A DNA stretch of 64,000 bases from assembly GCF_947260015.1 (NCBI RefSeq), contig NZ_CAMYOM010000009.1, forward strand, positions 1-64,000, given 5' to 3'. The notes under the pieces are model-generated. The model was not told where the DNA came from, ran no database searches, and worked only from the letters and a program-made list of their open reading frames with translations. The position numbers and the translations under genes were made by a program. Origin of the DNA: an uncultured Eudoraea sp. Lineage in GTDB: Bacteria; Bacteroidota; Bacteroidia; Flavobacteriales; Flavobacteriaceae. This document shows, piece after piece, positions 27,639-36,863 of the stretch; position 1 is the stretch's first letter; every line of letters begins with the position of its first letter.

Positions 27639-28424
27639 ATGAAAAGTAATACCCATAATTGGAATAGATGGATCATAATTACCGTTTTGACAATGCTTTC
27701 TTTCTCTTGCAAATCAAGTAAGGTAGTTTCAGCAGGCAAAGTGGATGAAAGGCTTACCACCAAGGCAATAATCAAAAATCATTATAAAAACCAATTAGAA
27801 TTCAAGACTATAAGCGGAAGGATGAAAGTGGAGTATAATGATGGTGGGGCCGTTCAAAGTTTTAATGTTAGCTTTAGAATTGAAAAGGATAATGCAATTT
27901 GGATGAGTGCCCCTCTCGGTGTTGTAAAGGCGCTTATCACTCCTAATAGGGTAACGTTCTATAATAAACTTCAAAATGAGTATTTTGATGGTGACTTCAC
28001 TTATTTGAGCAAGTTATTGGGAACTGAATTAGATTTTAACCAAGTACAGAATTTATTACTGGGGGAGGCATTATTTGATTTGCGGAGAGAGAAATATATT
28101 TCCCTGGCTACTGAAGAATACTACGAACTTAAGCCTAAAAATATTGGAGACCTGTTCAAAACACTATTCTTAATTGAGCCAAAGAATTTTAAAATCGCTA
28201 CACAGCAGTTATCCCAACCCTGGAATAAGAGACTATTAGAGATTTATTACAAGTCGTATCAGGAAAAGAATAAGCAAATCTTACCTGAGAAAATTCTGAT
28301 TATAGCAATTGATATTGATCAAACCACCAATATTGCCATACAATTTAGGAACATAGAGTTTAACAGATCATTGAATTTTCCCTATAAAATACCAAAAGGA
28401 TTTGAAGAAATAGTTTTGAAGTAA
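27639..28424 (+). CDS. DUF4292 lipoprotein (LolA/LolB-like fold suspected)
   Basis: A 261-residue lipoprotein with signal IIITVLTMLSFSC and lipid cysteine near residue 24. The segment TISGRMKVEYNDGGAVQSFNVSFRIEKDN, given here only as a region, followed by IWMSAPLGVVKALITPNRV, is typical of DUF4292. The alternating beta-strand pattern with a tryptophan before a short helix resembles the LolA/LolB lipoprotein carriers, so a role in handling lipoproteins or lipids at the outer membrane is plausible but inferred. It follows the TPR gene by four bases. Confidence 0.87.
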   Translation: MKSNTHNWNRWIIITVLTMLSFSCKSSKVVSAGKVDERLTTKAIIKNHYKNQLEFKTISGRMKVEYNDGGAVQSFNVSFRIEKDNAIWMSAPLGVVKALITPNRVTFYNKLQNEYFDGDFTYLSKLLGTELDFNQVQNLLLGEALFDLRREKYISLATEEYYELKPKNIGDLFKTLFLIEPKNFKIATQQLSQPWNKRLLEIYYKSYQEKNKQILPEKILIIAIDIDQTTNIAIQFRNIEFNRSLNFPYKIPKGFEEIVLK

Positions 28425-28425
28425 A

Positions 28426-29655
28426 ATGAGAATTGCAAAGCAATATTCTGCATATATACTATTTATTATTTTAGTGCTACTGGGTTCAAATGCATGTGGG
28501 CAAACTAATGAACAAAAGGTTTTGGAAACCAGGCGAGAACAGCTGCAAAAGGAAATTGAGGATATAAACAGACTGTTATTTGCAGAAAAAAAACAAAAAG
28601 GGACTGTTCTTGATCAAATGGAGGTGCTGGATCAGAAGATTAACGTTAGGCAGCAATTGATCCGTGTTACTAATCAGCAAGCTAACCTTCTCAACAGGCA
28701 AATAAATTCGAATATTCGAAATATTTCCAAACTTAGGGAAGATTTGGACGCCTTGAAGGAAGAGTATGCTACAATGATCCAAAAATCATATCGGAATAGA
28801 TCCCAACAAAGCAGACTAATGTTTCTCTTGTCTTCGGAGAATTTTTTTCAAGCCTTTAAAAGATTACAATATATGAAACAATATACTCAGTTTAGAAAAG
28901 AGCAGGGGGAGGATATTGTAAAGAAAACAGAAGAACTTACTCAATTAAATAATGATTTAACTAACCAACGAAAGGAAAAGGAGGTTTTGTTGGCCCAGAA
29001 TTTAAAAGCAAAAGGAGAATTACTTACTGAAATAAAGGCTCAAAAGGATCTATTAAAGTCAATTCGACAAAATGAGAGTAATTATTCCTCAGCCATTAAG
29101 AAGAAAAAACAGGAAGCACGTAAAATTGATCAACAAATAGAACGATTAATCCGAAACGCCATAGCGGCCTCGAATAAGAAGGCGGGGAAAAGGGGAACAT
29201 CAAATAAGTTTGTTTTAACACCGGAAGCGACCCTGGTCGCAAATAACTTTTCTGCAAACAAAGGAAAACTTATCTGGCCGGTTGAAAAGGGGATTAAACA
29301 ACAAGGTTTTGGTATATACAAAGATGCCGTATATCCTGGGATTAAACATCAGAGTAATGGCGTAATTATTGCAACGGATGAAGGCGCTGCTGCCCGTGCT
29401 GTTTTTGAAGGGGAAGTGATTGCAATTTTGGCCGTACCGGGTGGAAATAAAGGTGTTCAGATCAAACATGGGAACTTTATAAGCACTTATTACAATCTTT
29501 CTGTTTTGTATGTAAAAAAGGGCGACAAAGTAAGCTTAAAAGAAGAGTTAGGAAAAATATATACTAATCGGTATAGTGGTCTGACACAACTAAAATTTTA
29601 CCTCTACAAGGATGCTACAAGATTGAATCCTGAGGAGTGGATTTACCGACTTTAA
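28426..29655 (+). CDS. EnvC-like murein hydrolase activator (degenerate M23 domain)
   Basis: A 409-residue protein with a signal sequence, a long coiled coil (about residues 25-245) and a C-terminal LytM/M23 domain (about 280-405). In active M23 peptidases the zinc ligands lie in H-x-x-x-D and H-x-H motifs; here the corresponding regions read KHQSNGVIIATDEG and IKHGNFISTYYNL, so the zinc site appears lost, as in E. coli EnvC. It should therefore activate amidases for septal peptidoglycan cleavage rather than cut itself. One base separates it from the DUF4292 gene. Confidence 0.9.
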   Translation: MRIAKQYSAYILFIILVLLGSNACGQTNEQKVLETRREQLQKEIEDINRLLFAEKKQKGTVLDQMEVLDQKINVRQQLIRVTNQQANLLNRQINSNIRNISKLREDLDALKEEYATMIQKSYRNRSQQSRLMFLLSSENFFQAFKRLQYMKQYTQFRKEQGEDIVKKTEELTQLNNDLTNQRKEKEVLLAQNLKAKGELLTEIKAQKDLLKSIRQNESNYSSAIKKKKQEARKIDQQIERLIRNAIAASNKKAGKRGTSNKFVLTPEATLVANNFSANKGKLIWPVEKGIKQQGFGIYKDAVYPGIKHQSNGVIIATDEGAAARAVFEGEVIAILAVPGGNKGVQIKHGNFISTYYNLSVLYVKKGDKVSLKEELGKIYTNRYSGLTQLKFYLYKDATRLNPEEWIYRL

Positions 29656-29668
29656 TAATAAATGGAAT

Positions 29669-30505
29669 ATGGGATCAATAACTGATATTAAGGGGACTTT
29701 TACATTACACAATGGAGTAAAAATGCCGTATTTCGGTTTGGGGGTTTATCTTTCTGAAGACGGGGAAGAGGTAATAAACGCAGTAAAATGGGCATTAGAG
29801 GCCGGATATCGTCATATAGATACTGCATCTATATATAATAATGAAGAAGGGGTAGGCACCGGAATAAAAGAGAGTATTGTACCAAGGAAAGATATTTTTG
29901 TTGTAAGTAAAGTTTGGAATTCAGACCAGGGCTATGATAATACATTAAAAGCTTTTGACAAAAGCCTTAACAGACTGGAATTGGATTATTTAGATCTTTA
30001 TTTGGTGCATTGGCCGGTTGTGGGAAAATATAAGGACACCTGGAAAGCTATGGAATATCTTTATAAGCAGAAACGAGTTAGAGCAATTGGAGTAAGTAAC
30101 TTTATGCTACATCACCTGGAGGATTTATTGGACACAGCAAAGATAGTTCCTATGGTAAATCAGATGGAATTTCACCCATATTTAGTGCAACAAAACCTTT
30201 TGGACTTTTGTTCAGATAAAAATATTCAATATGAAGCCTGGTCTCCAATGATGCAAGGCAAGATTTTTGGTATAGACACCTTTAAAGAACTTGCAAATAA
30301 GTACGATAAGACCATTGCTCAAATAGTCTTGCGCTGGGATTTGCAAAAAGGAGTTATTACTATTCCTAAATCATCTAAGCGGGAAAGAATTTTAGCAAAT
30401 GCTGATATTTTCGATTTTGAGTTAACCCGGGAAGATATGGCTAATTTGGATAGTCTGGATAGAGCGCAGCGCTATGGTCCGGATCCTGACAATTTCGATT
30501 TCTAA
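29669..30505 (+). CDS. Aldo/keto reductase
   Basis: A 278-residue NADPH-dependent reductase with the family tetrad: Asp and Tyr in DTASIYNNE, Lys in VVSKVW, and His in YLVHWP. The C-terminal IPKSSKRERI is the NADP-phosphate binding motif. It acts on small aldehydes or keto acids; the natural substrate cannot be inferred. It lies 13 bases after the EnvC-like gene and is probably the last gene of that operon. Confidence 0.94.
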   Translation: MGSITDIKGTFTLHNGVKMPYFGLGVYLSEDGEEVINAVKWALEAGYRHIDTASIYNNEEGVGTGIKESIVPRKDIFVVSKVWNSDQGYDNTLKAFDKSLNRLELDYLDLYLVHWPVVGKYKDTWKAMEYLYKQKRVRAIGVSNFMLHHLEDLLDTAKIVPMVNQMEFHPYLVQQNLLDFCSDKNIQYEAWSPMMQGKIFGIDTFKELANKYDKTIAQIVLRWDLQKGVITIPKSSKRERILANADIFDFELTREDMANLDSLDRAQRYGPDPDNFDF

Positions 30506-30526
30506 ATAAAAAATATCAAAAGAAAT

Positions 30527-31057
30527 TTATTCTTTCATGAATAATGCTCGAAGTTCTGTGGCATCATTTGGCTTCATTTTACCCGCCAGGACCAAACTAA
30601 GTTGTTTTCTTCTCAGTGCACCCTCAAAACGTTCAGATTCAAGTGCTGTTTCGGGGATTATAGGCGGCACTTCTGTTGGTTTTCCAGTTTCGTCCACTGC
30701 AACAAAAGTATAAATGGCTTCATTGGCTTTGGTGCTTTCCCCGCTAAATCTATCCTCCATCCAGACATCAATATAAACTTCCATTGAAGTTCTAAAGGTT
30801 CGGGATATTTTGGCCTCAACCGTAACCACACTGCCCAATGGAACAGAACGGTTAAAAGCAACGTGATTAACAGATGCCGTAACTGTAATGCGGCGGCTGT
30901 GTCTTCTTGCAGCTATACTTGCGGCCCTGTCCATGCGCGCCAATAGTTCACCACCAAAAAGATTATTCAAAGGATTAGTTTCGCTGGGTAAAACCATATC
31001 CGTCATTATTGTTCTTGAATCACTGGGTGTTTTTGGCTGCATATGATTTTTTTTCAA
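30527..31057 (-). CDS. Acyl-CoA thioesterase (hotdog fold)
   Basis: A 176-residue single-hotdog thioesterase. The segment LPSETNPLNNLFGGELLARMD carries the family N-x-x-G-x-x-x-G-G-x-x-L/M motif with catalytic Asp/Asn, and the NHVAFNRSVPLGSVV segment follows. It hydrolyses acyl-CoA esters in the cytoplasm; chain length is unknown. It lies downstream of, and on the same strand as, the HU-SPOR gene, 37 bases away. Confidence 0.92.
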   Translation of the reverse strand: MKKNHMQPKTPSDSRTIMTDMVLPSETNPLNNLFGGELLARMDRAASIAARRHSRRITVTASVNHVAFNRSVPLGSVVTVEAKISRTFRTSMEVYIDVWMEDRFSGESTKANEAIYTFVAVDETGKPTEVPPIIPETALESERFEGALRRKQLSLVLAGKMKPNDATELRALFMKE

Positions 31058-31094
31058 AGATACGCAGCAATTGCATTGAAGAAAAAGAAAGAAA

Positions 31095-32039
31095 CTATTT
31101 TGTAGACAACATCCAGGCGTCTTGTGATTCTGTACGCTTTACTTTCTTTAGAAAAATTAAAGCTTCTTCCGGGTTTTCGTAACTGCCGTAAGTAACCTGA
31201 TGTAAACCATAACTATTAACACCAAGATAAGTTGCGTCATAGCCTTTTTGACGCAATCGTATAACTTTCTTATCAGCATTTTCCCGAATTCTAAACGCTC
31301 CTGCAATTATGTGGTGATTACCCTTACTTTTCTTTGTTACATGGAGCTTAAGCTCAGGTAATTCAAGTGGCTTTGAGTTAAAGAATGTTGCTTCCTGAAT
31401 ATTTTTAGACACGAGTGCTTGGGCTTCCTCCAGAACGAGTTGCTTTTTGTTAAGTGTTTCGCCATAAAATCGGTAGGCCGTCATACCTGTTGATAGGGCT
31501 AATAATAGTATAGCAGCATACTTCAAATAGGGTCTGAACGATTTTCTTTCCCGTTGTTCGGGGGTAATAATAAAGGGTATCTTTTCTTCTAACTCAACCA
31601 CCTGCTCCTTAAGAATTTCGCGGGTGACACCTGGAGACACAAAGGATGAAAGACCATAAGAAGATGTAAGATAATTTACCTCATTTGAGGGTTGAAATTG
31701 TAATTTACCTTCCCTGTTTAACCATAATTCACCTACAGATGATATTTTTAGCCTTTCTCCTGAATGTAATTCTTTTCTCCATGCTTTGGTAACATCCAGG
31801 GTTTGCTTTAACATCTCCTCATATGACTTGTTTTCCGCATTGGCCATGTAAGAAACCAATAAACCATCATTTGAGGACAATTGTTCATTAAATGATATTC
31901 GTTTTGAAGGAGGGTAAAAGGTATTGGTTGATTTGAGAAGTACTGCAGATTTGGTTTGCGTTAGAAAAGCACCAAAATCAGGAACTACAATGCAGTTGTA
32001 GCGGTATAAAAGTTCTTGAATATAGTGCTCAATTCCCAT
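31095..32039 (-). CDS. HU-CCDC81 domain and SPOR domain membrane protein
   Basis: The N-terminal part (about residues 1-120) starts MGIEHYIQELLYRYNCIVVP and resembles the CCDC81-type HU/IHF domain found in Bacteroidota, a DNA-binding fold. A single membrane helix follows (LKYAAILLLALSTGMTAY, about residues 172-189). The end (about 242-314) is a SPOR domain (HHIIAGAFRIRENADKK..GYDATYLG..YGSYENPEEALIFLKKV), which binds denuded septal peptidoglycan. The protein would thus place a DNA-binding domain in the cytoplasm and a wall-binding domain in the periplasm. The second ATG of two close ones was taken as start. Confidence 0.88.
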   Translation of the reverse strand: MGIEHYIQELLYRYNCIVVPDFGAFLTQTKSAVLLKSTNTFYPPSKRISFNEQLSSNDGLLVSYMANAENKSYEEMLKQTLDVTKAWRKELHSGERLKISSVGELWLNREGKLQFQPSNEVNYLTSSYGLSSFVSPGVTREILKEQVVELEEKIPFIITPEQRERKSFRPYLKYAAILLLALSTGMTAYRFYGETLNKKQLVLEEAQALVSKNIQEATFFNSKPLELPELKLHVTKKSKGNHHIIAGAFRIRENADKKVIRLRQKGYDATYLGVNSYGLHQVTYGSYENPEEALIFLKKVKRTESQDAWMLSTK

Positions 32040-32144
32040 AAACACAAAGATGAAGAAAAATTAGAGGGCTTCAAACTAGAGAAGAGAACTTTTTATTAAC
32101 ATAATATTTTGTGTAATTTGTGAATAACTTAAAACAATTTATAA

Positions 32145-33248
32145 ATGACTAAGGATGAGCTAATTGCAGTTCTAAGATTGCAAAATCTCCCTCACATTGG
32201 CGATATAACAGCTAAAAAGCTGATATCTCATTGTGGTAGTCCAATTGCAGTTTTTACAGATAAAAGGCAACATCTTGAAAAAATTCCGGGAATTGGATCT
32301 GTGGCCTTAGGCGGATTGCACAACAGAGAACATCTCCATAAGGCAGAGGTTGAATATGAATTTATTCTTAAAAATGGGATATCCTATTCATACTTTATGG
32401 ATGCTAATTATCCTTCTTATCTAAAACACTGCATAGATGGCCCTATTTTACTCTTTAAAAAGGGCAACATTAGGCTTGAGAATAAAAAAATAATCAGTAT
32501 AGTGGGCACTCGCAATAGCACTAGTTATGGCAGGGCTTTCTGTGAAAAATTTATTGAGGATATAGCACCTTTAGACCCTGTTATAATAAGTGGCTTTGCA
32601 TATGGAATTGATATTTGCGCACAGCGCGCGGCTTTAAACAATGGACTTCAGACCATTGCCTGCGTTGCACATGGATTAAATCAGATATATCCAAAGGCAC
32701 ACCTTAAATATGTTGAAGAAATTAATAAAAACGGAGGTTTTTTGACTGAATTTTGGAGTTCAAGTAAGCCCGATCGGGAAAATTTTCTAAAAAGGAATAG
32801 AATTATTGCAGGGATTAGCGAGGCTACAATTGTTATGGAATCTGCAGAAAAGGGAGGTAGTTTAGTAACTGCAGATTTGGCAAATAGCTATAATAGGGAT
32901 GTATTTGCTGTACCTGGACGTGTAAAAGATAAATATAGTTTAGGATGTAATAATCTTATTAAGGGCCAGAAGGCACATATGCTAACTTCTGCGGCAGATC
33001 TGATTTATTTAATGGATTGGCAGTTGGAAGAACGTAAATCTGCCGCTGTGCAAAAACAACTTTTCGTAGATTTGAATGACGATGAAAAGACAATCTACTC
33101 TTTCTTGCAGAAAGATGGGCGTCAATTGTTAGATCAAATTGCTTTGGAATGTCAATTGCCTGTATTTAAGACAGTATCCAGTCTTTTGAACATGGAAATG
33201 AAAGGAATGATACGACCTTTACCAGGGAAACAGTATGAAGCTATATAG
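32145..33248 (+). CDS. dprA: DNA-processing protein DprA
   Basis: DprA loads RecA on incoming single-stranded DNA during natural transformation. The 367-residue protein has an N-terminal helix-hairpin-helix (LPHIGDITAKKLI..KIPGIGSVAL), the Rossmann-fold core (SIVGTRNSTSYG, ISGFAYGIDICAQRAAL, ESAEKGGSLVTADLA, VFAVPG) and a C-terminal winged-helix part (about residues 300-367). It is divergent from the HU-SPOR gene and lies about 5 kb from recA. Competence of this organism is possible but not shown by the window alone. Confidence 0.97.
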   Translation: MTKDELIAVLRLQNLPHIGDITAKKLISHCGSPIAVFTDKRQHLEKIPGIGSVALGGLHNREHLHKAEVEYEFILKNGISYSYFMDANYPSYLKHCIDGPILLFKKGNIRLENKKIISIVGTRNSTSYGRAFCEKFIEDIAPLDPVIISGFAYGIDICAQRAALNNGLQTIACVAHGLNQIYPKAHLKYVEEINKNGGFLTEFWSSSKPDRENFLKRNRIIAGISEATIVMESAEKGGSLVTADLANSYNRDVFAVPGRVKDKYSLGCNNLIKGQKAHMLTSAADLIYLMDWQLEERKSAAVQKQLFVDLNDDEKTIYSFLQKDGRQLLDQIALECQLPVFKTVSSLLNMEMKGMIRPLPGKQYEAI

Positions 33249-33282
33249 TTTAAATCAGACCAGGTGGTTTGTTTGATTTAAA
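33249..33282. terminator. Stem-loop between convergent dprA and trpS
   Basis: TTTAAATCA (33249-33257) pairs with TGATTTAAA (33274-33282), with a short inner ACC/GGT stem. It begins at the dprA stop codon and lies in the 159-base gap between two convergent genes, so it may end both transcripts. The T-run is poor; the call is tentative. Confidence 0.4.
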
Positions 33283-33407
33283 TATAAGATGCTGAAACCG
33301 TCTATTTAGGGTGTTCATCGATAAAAAACACTAATAAAACTGTAGATTAACTTTTGATCTTTTAATAAAAAGTTTAATTACAAACCGAGTAGTTGGTTAA
33401 CAAAAAT

Positions 33408-34376
33408 CTAGTATCCTACTTTCTTCCTAACCCTTTCGAGAACTGTATCGGCCACTTTTTTAGCTTTTTCAGCACCTATTGATAGTGCATCATCTATCTC
33501 ATTGAGGTGATTCATATAATAATTGAATTTTTCCCGGGGAGATTTAAACTTTTCAATAATTAATTCGTACAAAGCTTGTTTGGCATGCCCATAGCCATAA
33601 TTTCCATTTAAGTAATTTGATCGCATTTTGGCAATTTGAGCATCAGAAGCTAAAATGCTGTATAATGAAAAAGTGGTATCGGTTTCAGGATCTTTAGGTT
33701 CTTCAAGAGATTTGCTGTCCGTAACAATACTCATCACTTGTTTACGCAATTTTTTATCTGGTTGAAAAATATCTATGAGATTGCCCTTACTTTTGCTCAT
33801 TTTCGCTCCATCTATCCCTGGAATATACATAGTATCTTTTTGGACCTGCGCCTCCGGCATTACAAAGGTCTCACCCATTTGCGACTGGAAACGAGATGCA
33901 ACATCTCGCGTCATTTCTATATGTTGTAACTGATCTTTACCAACAGGGACAATATTGGCATCATATAACAAAATATCAGCAGCCATTAACATAGGATAGA
34001 TAAATAAACCGGCATTAATATCTTCAAGCCTGTCTGCTTTGTCTTTGAATGAATGGGCTAATGTAAGACGCTGATAGGGATAAAAACAGCTTAAATACCA
34101 TGCCAGCTGTGTTACCTGCGGGACATCGCTCTGTCTGTAAAACACCGTACTTTCTACATCAAGCCCGAATGCTAACCAGGTAGCCGCAGTTGCATAGGTG
34201 TTATGTCTCAGCTCATCGCCATTTTTTATTTGAGTAAGGGAATGCATATCGGCAATAAACAGGAAAGAGTCATTTTCATGATCTTTTGCCATATTGATTG
34301 CAGGTATAATCGCTCCAAGGATATTTCCTAGATGTGGTGTTCCTGTACTTTGTATACCAGTTAATATTCGTGCCAT
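33408..34376 (-). CDS. trpS: Tryptophanyl-tRNA synthetase
   Basis: TrpRS charges tRNA-Trp. This is a 322-residue class I enzyme with the first signature in TGIQSTGTPHLGN (HIGH equivalent PHLGN) and the second in GAKMSKSKGN (KMSKS). The FYRQSDVPQ, LYDANIVPVGKDQLQHIE segment and the C-terminal anticodon-binding helices are present. Length is normal. A TACTTTTG -7 box reads on this strand at 34403-34396, about 20 bases before the start. Confidence 0.98.
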   Translation of the reverse strand: MARILTGIQSTGTPHLGNILGAIIPAINMAKDHENDSFLFIADMHSLTQIKNGDELRHNTYATAATWLAFGLDVESTVFYRQSDVPQVTQLAWYLSCFYPYQRLTLAHSFKDKADRLEDINAGLFIYPMLMAADILLYDANIVPVGKDQLQHIEMTRDVASRFQSQMGETFVMPEAQVQKDTMYIPGIDGAKMSKSKGNLIDIFQPDKKLRKQVMSIVTDSKSLEEPKDPETDTTFSLYSILASDAQIAKMRSNYLNGNYGYGHAKQALYELIIEKFKSPREKFNYYMNHLNEIDDALSIGAEKAKKVADTVLERVRKKVGY

Positions 34377-34445
34377 TAATTTTAAATTTCAGAAGCAAAA
34401 GTAAAAGAAATACGATTACCCTGCTAAAATTGTTATTTTTGATTT

Positions 34446-35177
34446 ATGCGCTTACCTCTGGAAAAATTAGGGCACATTCTCTATCGTATTTGGTTTTATG
34501 TCCTCGTCAGTCTTCCAATTTTTGTTTTTTTTCCTCTACTTCTCTTAACAACCCTTTCAGAAAGGACTTATCCGCAATTTTTTTGGCTGGCACGCAATTT
34601 ATGGGCCAATACCATTATTTACGGGATGTTTTGTTTTCCAAGAATATCTTACGAGCAAAGGCTGGAAAAAGGTAAAAGCTATATGTTGGTTGCTAATCAT
34701 ACCAGCATGCTGGACATTATGATGATGTTAAAAACAAGTAAGAACCCCTTTGTCTTTATAGGTAAGAAAGAGTTGGTTAATATTCCTCTTTTTGGATTTT
34801 TTTATAAGCGTGTTTGTATACTTGTTGATAGAGAAGACAGCCGAAGCAGGGCAGCTGTATATAGAAGAGCACAGAAAAGATTAAATCAAGGCCTCAGTAT
34901 TTGTATTTTTCCGGAAGGTGGAGTACCTGAGGAGCATATAATTCTTGATGAATTTAAGGATGGTGCCTTTAAAATGGCAATAGCCCATAATATTCCCGTA
35001 GTTCCAATTACTTTTTATGACAATAAAATCCGCTTTCCATTCACTTTTTACAGCGGAGGTCCGGGAATTGCAAGAGTGAGGGTTCATTCTTTTTTCAAGA
35101 CAAAAGAATTAATGGAAAATCAAAAATCGGAATTACGGGAACAAGTAAGAAACGTTATTCTAAAAGAGCTTGGATAG
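34446..35177 (+). CDS. 1-acylglycerol-3-phosphate acyltransferase (PlsC-type)
   Basis: A 243-residue acyltransferase. The catalytic H-x4-D motif is in NHTSMLDIMM, and the glycerol-phosphate binding motif is FPEGG. An N-terminal membrane helix (RIWFYVLVSLPIFVFFPLLLL) anchors it to the inner membrane. It makes phosphatidic acid for membrane lipids or a related acyl lipid. A TATTTTTG box ends only five bases before the ATG (34434-34441), so if it is the promoter the mRNA would be leaderless. Confidence 0.92.
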   Translation: MRLPLEKLGHILYRIWFYVLVSLPIFVFFPLLLLTTLSERTYPQFFWLARNLWANTIIYGMFCFPRISYEQRLEKGKSYMLVANHTSMLDIMMMLKTSKNPFVFIGKKELVNIPLFGFFYKRVCILVDREDSRSRAAVYRRAQKRLNQGLSICIFPEGGVPEEHIILDEFKDGAFKMAIAHNIPVVPITFYDNKIRFPFTFYSGGPGIARVRVHSFFKTKELMENQKSELREQVRNVILKELG

Positions 35178-35289
35178 TCCTGTTGATAGGGAATATTGAT
35201 TATAAATAATATAATATACCAAACGGTTTATAAATCTATATTCTAAATATGTCTGCTATTGTAGGAAATTTGGCATTTTAACCCAGGCA

Positions 35290-36852
35290 CTAAAATTTAA
35301 AATTCAGACCTGTATAGATCCCTATAGAGAAAGGTTGAAAATTACCAGATGTTTGGGTAAATGTGTTTAATTGATATTTGAACATAGGTTCCAGGTTTAA
35401 TTGCAAGGTGGGTGAAAACTTATAATTCAAACCAAAACCAATATTTGTACTTAAATTTACATCATTAATATTATTGGCCTCACCCATCTCAACCGCATTT
35501 CCATTTGCCTCTAGAACGACTGAATTATCCACAAGAAAAAGTGAGCTTAATCCACCTATTACATTTATTCCAAATTTACGGTCAAGCAAGGCATAATTTA
35601 TCTCTAAGGGTAATTCCAAATAACCAAAATCCTGAATCATTCTGCCGTTCCGGGCAGGGCTTTGTGCTGCAAATTCCAAACTACTTGCCTGTTCTGATAG
35701 TTTACTGTCTTCAATATTTCTGACAACTAAATTTTTTGAAGTGGGCACATAATTTATATTATTAATTTGATCATTAGTGGATGCGGTTAGTGAAGCCGAA
35801 AAAGATATTTCATTTGTATCATAACCATAATCTACCTTGTAGAGCCCTGAGCGGATACTCAACTTTTTACTAATATCATACGAGACCATCAATCCGTAAC
35901 TCAAATTAACGTTACCGCTTTTGGAATTCGACACAAAATTTGAATGTATTGGTGAACCATTTCCGAATGAACTAAAATAAACCGGTGCAATACTAGGACC
36001 AACAGACCATTTATTATTATCACTTTGGGCTACTTCAGTTTCCTGGGATTTCTCAATTTCGTCGAAAATAGACTTTTTACCCATATCAGATTTTTGATCT
36101 TCCTCCTCTTTTTCCTCAATCGCATTGCTTGCTTCATAGGCGATAGAGGTTTCTTTTGGAGGCTTGTCCTTTTGGAGATTATTAGAAATATTATTCTCCT
36201 GAACTGTAACCACAGGGTCTTCTACCGGGGAATTGATATTGGCGGCTATTTCAGTATTTTTATTTTGAGGCTTACGCTGTTCCTTAACTTTTTGGGTTAC
36301 TTCATCTTCCGTAATCTTATTAGGGGTTTTTTCTGAACGAACAGACGTAATTACTGTTTCAGGGTCTGTAGTTTTAGAATTATCAGTATTTCGTTCTGTC
36401 TTTGTATCGGTTTTCCCGGATGACGTAGCAATGGAGGTCTCAATATCCTGTCCACCATTTGCCGACCTATCATTGCCAATAGCAGGATTTGGATTTCCTG
36501 AATCTTTTTTTACCTCAGAAGAGTTTACCCCATTATTATCCTCTTCATTATTGTCTTCGGATACAATATTTTCAACATCACTTGCCCTTGAATTATCCAT
36601 AGAAGGAGCATTTTCAACATCCGTAATTATTTGATCCGTATTTTGAACGCTTTCAAAGGGAATAAAAACGTAAAACAATATGGCTAAAATTGCCGCTACT
36701 CCCCCTAATTTCCACCAAATAGGAATTATTGGGCGCGACTTTTTCTTTTTATCCAGGGAGTTTGAAATTGCCTTCCAAACTTTTTCGTCCGGAACCTCGT
36801 TGAAGTTTTTCAACTTCTCCTGGTACAATTTATCAATATTATCTTTTTTCAT
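35290..36852 (-). CDS. Dual-membrane-spanning anti-sigma-like protein with C-terminal outer-membrane beta-barrel
   Basis: A 520-residue protein with four parts. Residues 1-44 are a charged cytoplasmic segment (KLYQEKLKNFNEVPDEKVW..), 45-66 one membrane helix (IWWKLGGVAAILAILFYVF), 68-280 a low-complexity Asn/Ser/Asp/Glu/Lys-rich linker without hydrophobic core, and 281-520 amphipathic strands typical of an outer-membrane barrel, ending in the aromatic GIYTGLNFKF. It follows an ECF sigma factor gene by 11 bases. This layout fits the Dma (dual membrane-spanning anti-sigma) proteins described in Bacteroides. Anti-sigma activity is inferred; a short N-terminus rather than a classic zinc-binding anti-sigma domain is seen. 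Confidence 0.85.
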   Translation of the reverse strand: MKKDNIDKLYQEKLKNFNEVPDEKVWKAISNSLDKKKKSRPIIPIWWKLGGVAAILAILFYVFIPFESVQNTDQIITDVENAPSMDNSRASDVENIVSEDNNEEDNNGVNSSEVKKDSGNPNPAIGNDRSANGGQDIETSIATSSGKTDTKTERNTDNSKTTDPETVITSVRSEKTPNKITEDEVTQKVKEQRKPQNKNTEIAANINSPVEDPVVTVQENNISNNLQKDKPPKETSIAYEASNAIEEKEEEDQKSDMGKKSIFDEIEKSQETEVAQSDNNKWSVGPSIAPVYFSSFGNGSPIHSNFVSNSKSGNVNLSYGLMVSYDISKKLSIRSGLYKVDYGYDTNEISFSASLTASTNDQINNINYVPTSKNLVVRNIEDSKLSEQASSLEFAAQSPARNGRMIQDFGYLELPLEINYALLDRKFGINVIGGLSSLFLVDNSVVLEANGNAVEMGEANNINDVNLSTNIGFGLNYKFSPTLQLNLEPMFKYQLNTFTQTSGNFQPFSIGIYTGLNFKF

Positions 36853-36863
36853 GGCTTAGGTAA

